Positions 21,606-25,040 of a stretch of DNA of 25,040 nucleotides are shown here, piece by piece. The stretch is from IMG/VR virus record IMGVR_UViG_3300026140_000011, positions 1 through 25,040 of that record. One strand, given 5' to 3'. Below the pieces are notes generated by a model. The model saw only the letters and a program-made list of their open reading frames with translations, did not search any database and was not told the origin of the DNA. The stretch's first letter is position 1. Each line of letters begins with the position of its first letter. Source of the DNA: a virus. Made by a program: the position numbers and the translations under genes.

Positions 21606-23434
21606 TGCCAATCGTAAACGGTTCATACAGACAACAGACGGAAGCAGAGATTCGAAACGACCTCGAAGACGAACTGCGAGCGGAGTTTGGGGCCGATATC
21701 GACCTCACGCAGTCGTCAGTGTTCTCGACGCTGACTGCTGTTCTCGCCTCGACGCTCGCTGACAATCAAGAAGAATCGATTGCGGAAGTCTACGATGCTG
21801 CTTTCCTCGATACCGCAACGGGTGAAGACCTCGATAACGTGGTTTCGATTATCGGGATTCAGCGTCGTTCTGCGATCCATTCGACAGGCGTCCAATGCTT
21901 TATCGGCGTCGATAAGGCCGACCAAGATTACGTGATTCAACGCGGCACGACGGTCCAAACTGAAGGACAACCCATCCAGTTCGAGACGAGCGAAGTGGCG
22001 GTTATGAATCTCGTTGATTCGTTCGAGAGCGGCGATCTAAGCGACTACAGTGGCGACGTTGGTGCAGCCACCGTAAACGTCGATGGATCGGCCACAGACG
22101 GCGATAACGTCCTTACAATGGACGCCACGGACGGCGCTGTCATCTACAAAGACGACATCGAGCAAAAACAAGGCTCGGTGTATCACTGCGACGTGCGTCC
22201 AACTGCGGGTACGGAGCCGACCGTCATTTTCGGAATGGACCCGTTCGATGCGTCGAACTACTATCAAATCGTTTTCGATGAAGCTGCCCAAGAAACACGG
22301 CTTGAAGTAGTCGAGGGCAATACGGTTACGAGTACTATTGACACTGCTGCGACAACAATTACCGCAAACGAATTTCACGAGGTCGAAATTAACTGGTCGA
22401 TAACGAACAATATCGGCATCACCGTGTCCGACGCCGATGGAAATGAGTTATCGACGTTGGGCGGCGACGACGATACGTACACACGAGGCTATGCGGGCTT
22501 TAAGTCCAACGATGCGAACAGTAGTAAGTCGTTCGATTGGTATACCACTTCGGAAGTGAGCGCCAATATCCGTGCCATCGAAGGCGGTGTGGAAGGCAAC
22601 GTCGGTGCCAACTCGATTCAACAACTCGTTTCACCACCGTCGAACGTCGATCGAACGACGAATCTGTATCCTACGGGCGATCCCCAATACGAAGACCGCG
22701 ATCAAAATAGTTTTGCTGTCGGAACGGACGAAGAAACCGACTCGGAACTTCGGAACCGAGCCTCTGAAGCGGTCACTGGTGGTGGTGATGCAACCCACGA
22801 TGCAATCGTTGCGGAGTTGACGAACAACGTCGATAATGTTAGTTCCGTCACCGTCTACGAGAACAAAACTGACATCGACAACACGGGTAGTGGTGGACTG
22901 CCATCCGTGTCGTTCGAGGCGGTCGTCTATGGTGGTACTGATGAAGACGTGGCGAACGCACTATTCGACAAAAAGGCCATCACAGCACGCGACTATGGCG
23001 GTGCGAATGGTACTGCGGTATCCGTAACCGTCACTGCTGATTCGAATGGACAGACGAGAGATATTACGTTTTCTCGACCGACAAAGCTCGACGTGTCGAT
23101 GAGTCTGGATGTCGTTATCGATGATTCATACATCGGTGATGACGACATTCGAGATCAGATAACCCAATACGTCGGTGGCACGTTATCGAACGATTCGACT
23201 ACGATTGGGATCGGTGTTGGCGAAGACGTGCGTGTCGATAAGATCCGCGATATTGTCGTTGGTGACGATAACGGCGTGCTTGGATTCGACAAATCTGTCG
23301 ATGGAACGCCGATTGAAACGACGCCTGCAACGACGACGGTCGATGGTCTTGACATTATTGATGTGGGTGAAAACGAAGTGGCACAGACCGACGCAAGTGA
23401 TGCGACCATTACAATCAACACGAGAGAACGATAA
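21605..23434 (+). CDS. Baseplate J-like protein with inserted LamG-like domain (609 aa)
   Basis: J/gp47-like proteins build the baseplate wedge ring with W and I. N-terminal J part: EIRNDLEDELRAEFGADID, SVFSTLTAVLASTLADN, AFLDTATGEDLDNVVSIIG, then GTTVQTEGQPIQFET (residues 114-128). C-terminal J part resumes at about 318: NIRAIEGGVEGNVGANSI, DEETDSELRNRASEAVTGGG, VTVYENKTDIDN and DIRDQITQYVGG. Between them, residues about 135-315 form a concanavalin/LamG-like sandwich (SFESGDLSDYSG, YYQIVFDEAAQETRLEV, FHEVEINWS, RGYAGFKSND). The flanks TSEVAV and TSEVSA repeat, as if the domain had been inserted there. A glycan-binding role is likely but unproven. Confidence 0.8.
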   Translation: MPIVNGSYRQQTEAEIRNDLEDELRAEFGADIDLTQSSVFSTLTAVLASTLADNQEESIAEVYDAAFLDTATGEDLDNVVSIIGIQRRSAIHSTGVQCFIGVDKADQDYVIQRGTTVQTEGQPIQFETSEVAVMNLVDSFESGDLSDYSGDVGAATVNVDGSATDGDNVLTMDATDGAVIYKDDIEQKQGSVYHCDVRPTAGTEPTVIFGMDPFDASNYYQIVFDEAAQETRLEVVEGNTVTSTIDTAATTITANEFHEVEINWSITNNIGITVSDADGNELSTLGGDDDTYTRGYAGFKSNDANSSKSFDWYTTSEVSANIRAIEGGVEGNVGANSIQQLVSPPSNVDRTTNLYPTGDPQYEDRDQNSFAVGTDEETDSELRNRASEAVTGGGDATHDAIVAELTNNVDNVSSVTVYENKTDIDNTGSGGLPSVSFEAVVYGGTDEDVANALFDKKAITARDYGGANGTAVSVTVTADSNGQTRDITFSRPTKLDVSMSLDVVIDDSYIGDDDIRDQITQYVGGTLSNDSTTIGIGVGEDVRVDKIRDIVVGDDNGVLGFDKSVDGTPIETTPATTTVDGLDIIDVGENEVAQTDASDATITINTRER

Positions 23435-24057
23435 TGGTTCACAACGACATTCCAGACGAACGAAATATCCGATACGCCGAACAGAATTGGGACTCGGCAC
23501 TTGCGTTTACTGGCGGATCGAATACACACACACTATTTAAAGCACTCTTAAGTTCATATAATAGTGTCGATGACGACATTGAGTCACTGTACGAGCAAAC
23601 GCACATCAACTCGGCAACGGGTGCTGAATTAGACCAGTTTGGTGAGTTAGTAAACGTCGAACGGAAAAGCAACGAGTCCGACGCAAAATACCGTGCTCGA
23701 ATCAAAGCAACGTTTCGTGCCTCAACTATGGGCGCAACGTTTGACCAATATGTTGAGTTTTGTACGAGCGTTCTCCAAACAGACGTTGCTAATCTAAACT
23801 TCAACACACCATATGAATCCCAACCAGCAACAGTAATTGTTGGTGCTGACGGGGATGTATATAATTCTGTTGGATTTACAGCCGAAGAAATTGTTTCGCT
23901 GTTAGAAAAAGGAGTTCCTGCTGGTCACAGAGTTGAAGTTGTCGAAGGCGGAACATTACAGTTGAAAGAAGATGGCGAAGGAGACGATCCAACAAAAGGA
24001 CTTACTGCTGACGATATAGACGAAGGTGGAACGTTGTCAGAAGATATTTTAGAATAG
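23434..24057 (+). CDS. Baseplate/tail protein I-like (207 aa)
   Basis: Third member of the W-J-I series. Features: AEQNWDSALAFTGGSNTHTLF, NSVDDDIESLYEQTHINSATGAELDQFGELV (in part, typical of gpI/DUF2313-like proteins: 'A.G..LD..G.L......ESD..YR.RI'), ESDAKYRARIKATFRAS, then FDQYVEFCTSVL and AEEIVSLLEKGVPAGHRVEV. The C-terminal 30 residues are acidic and glycine-rich. It adapts the baseplate rim to the fibres encoded next. Its last 300 bases are more AT-rich than the preceding genes. The J stop and this ATG share a TAATG. Confidence 0.75.
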   Translation: MVHNDIPDERNIRYAEQNWDSALAFTGGSNTHTLFKALLSSYNSVDDDIESLYEQTHINSATGAELDQFGELVNVERKSNESDAKYRARIKATFRASTMGATFDQYVEFCTSVLQTDVANLNFNTPYESQPATVIVGADGDVYNSVGFTAEEIVSLLEKGVPAGHRVEVVEGGTLQLKEDGEGDDPTKGLTADDIDEGGTLSEDILE

Positions 24058-24082
24058 TTAACTCATAAGAAACTCAAACTTC

Positions 24083-24143
24083 GTTGCGTTCGTGAACGCA
24101 ACTCTGTAGTGGTTTGATCGTGCGAGAAAACCACGACTACTAC
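24083..24143 (+). promoter_or_regulatory. Hairpin cassette F with GACTACTAC before the fibre gene
   Basis: The 20-base hairpin GTTGCGTT-CGTG-AACGCAAC recurs exactly (24083-24102), followed by TCTG and GTAGTGGTTT paired with AAACCAC(GAC)TAC-type arm (24106-24140). GACTACTAC ends at 24143, 14 bases before the ATG at 24158. Order and linkers match cassette D. Confidence 0.7.
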
Positions 24144-24157
24144 TCATATAGAAACAA

Positions 24158-25040
24158 ATGGCTTGGACTATCGACAACCGATTCCCGACGTGGGGTGAAG
24201 AAGGTGAATTTCCGCCCGATGGATTTTTCTATACGGGCGGCGATCAAGTTAACGAAAAGCACCTTGATGCGTTGTGGCACAACGTCGAACGGTTAGAAAC
24301 CGATACTCGTGACGCACTTACTGATATCGATAGTAACGAAGATGGAACTGTTGATAATGCAGATCAAGCACAATCAATAGTTGATGGTGGTGGTCTCCAA
24401 GGAAATTTAGTTGCAGCAGATGGAGAAATTGTGTGGGATGAAACTAACACATATATTCCACAAAGTCGTTTGGAAAACGATTCTGTTACAATTAATACAA
24501 ATGAAAAATTAACTGGTGGTGGAAATGTTGAGCTTGGTGGGTCAGAAACTATTGGATTAGACGAAACGACTATAGACCACAACAATTTGTCTAATCGAAC
24601 ACATCAAGAAGATGATTTATCACCTAATTCGATAGATGCTGCCACGGTCAGTACAGGCAATGCACGGATCACAACCGTCTCGGCTATCAATAATGCAGAA
24701 CCCGTTGATGAGCGCATTAAGATAGCCAAACGGACAAATATTAACGGCACAGAGATTTGGTCGTTTAGCGGCTTCTCAGACCTCGTGCGGTCCTCACCGA
24801 CGGTCGTGGATGGAGTGGTATATGTCGGGTCTGACGACAATACGTTGCGGGCAATCGATGCGTCCGACGGCACAGAGATTTGGTCGTTTAGCGACTTCTC
24901 AGACCTCGTGCGGTCCTCACCGACGGTCGTAGATGGAGTGGTATATGTCGGGTCTCTCGACAATACGTTGCGGGCAATCGATGCGTCCGACGGCACAGAG
25001 ATTTGGTCGTTTAGCGGCTTCTCAGGCCCCGTGCGGTCCT
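24158..25040 (+). CDS. Tail fibre/adhesin with PQQ-like propeller, N-terminal part (cut by window end)
   Basis: The frame from the ATG at 24158 stays open to the end (294 codons). The N-terminus MAWTIDNRFPTWGEEGEFPP, then GGDQVNEKHLDALWHNVERLE is the baseplate-attaching part seen in haloviral fibres. Residues 60-180 are low-complexity beta stem material (GGGLQGNLVAADG, NEKLTGGGNVELGGS, IDHNNLSNRTHQEDDLSP). From residue 197 three tandem blades start GTEIWSFSGF and contain VRSSPTVVDGVVYVGS and NTLRAIDASD, a PQQ-like beta-propeller repeat abundant in haloarchaeal surface proteins. It likely recognises the host surface; the propeller may be host-derived. The stem is AT-rich, the propeller GC-richer. 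The 3' end and total blade number are unseen. Confidence 0.8.
   Translation, partial: MAWTIDNRFPTWGEEGEFPPDGFFYTGGDQVNEKHLDALWHNVERLETDTRDALTDIDSNEDGTVDNADQAQSIVDGGGLQGNLVAADGEIVWDETNTYIPQSRLENDSVTINTNEKLTGGGNVELGGSETIGLDETTIDHNNLSNRTHQEDDLSPNSIDAATVSTGNARITTVSAINNAEPVDERIKIAKRTNINGTEIWSFSGFSDLVRSSPTVVDGVVYVGSDDNTLRAIDASDGTEIWSFSDFSDLVRSSPTVVDGVVYVGSLDNTLRAIDASDGTEIWSFSGFSGPVRS
24746..25040 (+). repeat. Tandem 123-bp repeats encoding propeller blades
   Basis: Units start GGCACAGAGATTTGG at 24746, 24869 and 24992, with a period of 123 bp (41 codons), the third cut by the window end. Units one and two differ at only a handful of bases (for example TCTGACGAC against TCTCTCGAC), so they are a recent expansion and a likely site of unequal recombination. 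Confidence 0.9.

Noticed and set aside
24746-25040. 123-bp repeats as a non-coding satellite or origin
   Set aside because: The period is a multiple of three, the frame stays open and the product is a PQQ-type blade.

Overview
The window is part of the genome of a tailed double-stranded DNA virus (or provirus) of a haloarchaeon. The proteins are very acidic, several genes start with no Shine-Dalgarno motif, two promoters have the haloarchaeal CGAAA plus AT-rich TATA form, and I saw no CTAG anywhere, a tetramer that haloarchaeal genomes avoid. A contractile sheath gene next to a tube gene, plus gp25-, J- and I-like baseplate genes, make it a myovirus. Base composition is near half GC, lower than most haloarchaea, which would fit a low-GC host such as Haloquadratum or a virus like HGTV-1; that assignment is inference.

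Layout. 1-300: tail end of a small hypothetical gene. 554-1596: leftward operon of an 85-aa protein, an HNH endonuclease and three tiny zinc-finger proteins. 1597-2005: divergent control region. 2006-2575: conserved hypothetical protein. 2759-7295: packaging (TerS-like, 42-aa protein, TerL, portal). 7454-9655: a large multidomain prohead protein that appears to carry a DUF2213-type domain and a coiled-coil scaffold. 9705-15263: decoration-like protein, major capsid protein, 57-aa coiled-coil/membrane protein, neck proteins, sheath and tube. 15456-16234: tail assembly chaperone with a -1 frameshift extension. 16398-24057: tape measure and baseplate (hub, spike, gp25-like wedge, J, I). 24158 to the end: tail fibre whose distal part is a PQQ-like propeller made of nearly identical 123-bp repeats.

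The structural genes are tightly packed with ATGA and TAATG overlaps. They are interrupted only at module borders by intercistronic cassettes of perfect hairpins, most ending in GACTACTAC shortly before the next start. These cassettes divide packaging, scaffold, capsid/sheath/tube, chaperone, tape-measure/baseplate and fibre genes, so they look like a punctuation system that sets module dosage. Two recoding candidates lie side by side: a lambda-like GGGAAAC slip in the chaperone gene and an out-of-frame ATG-CCCC at the tape-measure start.
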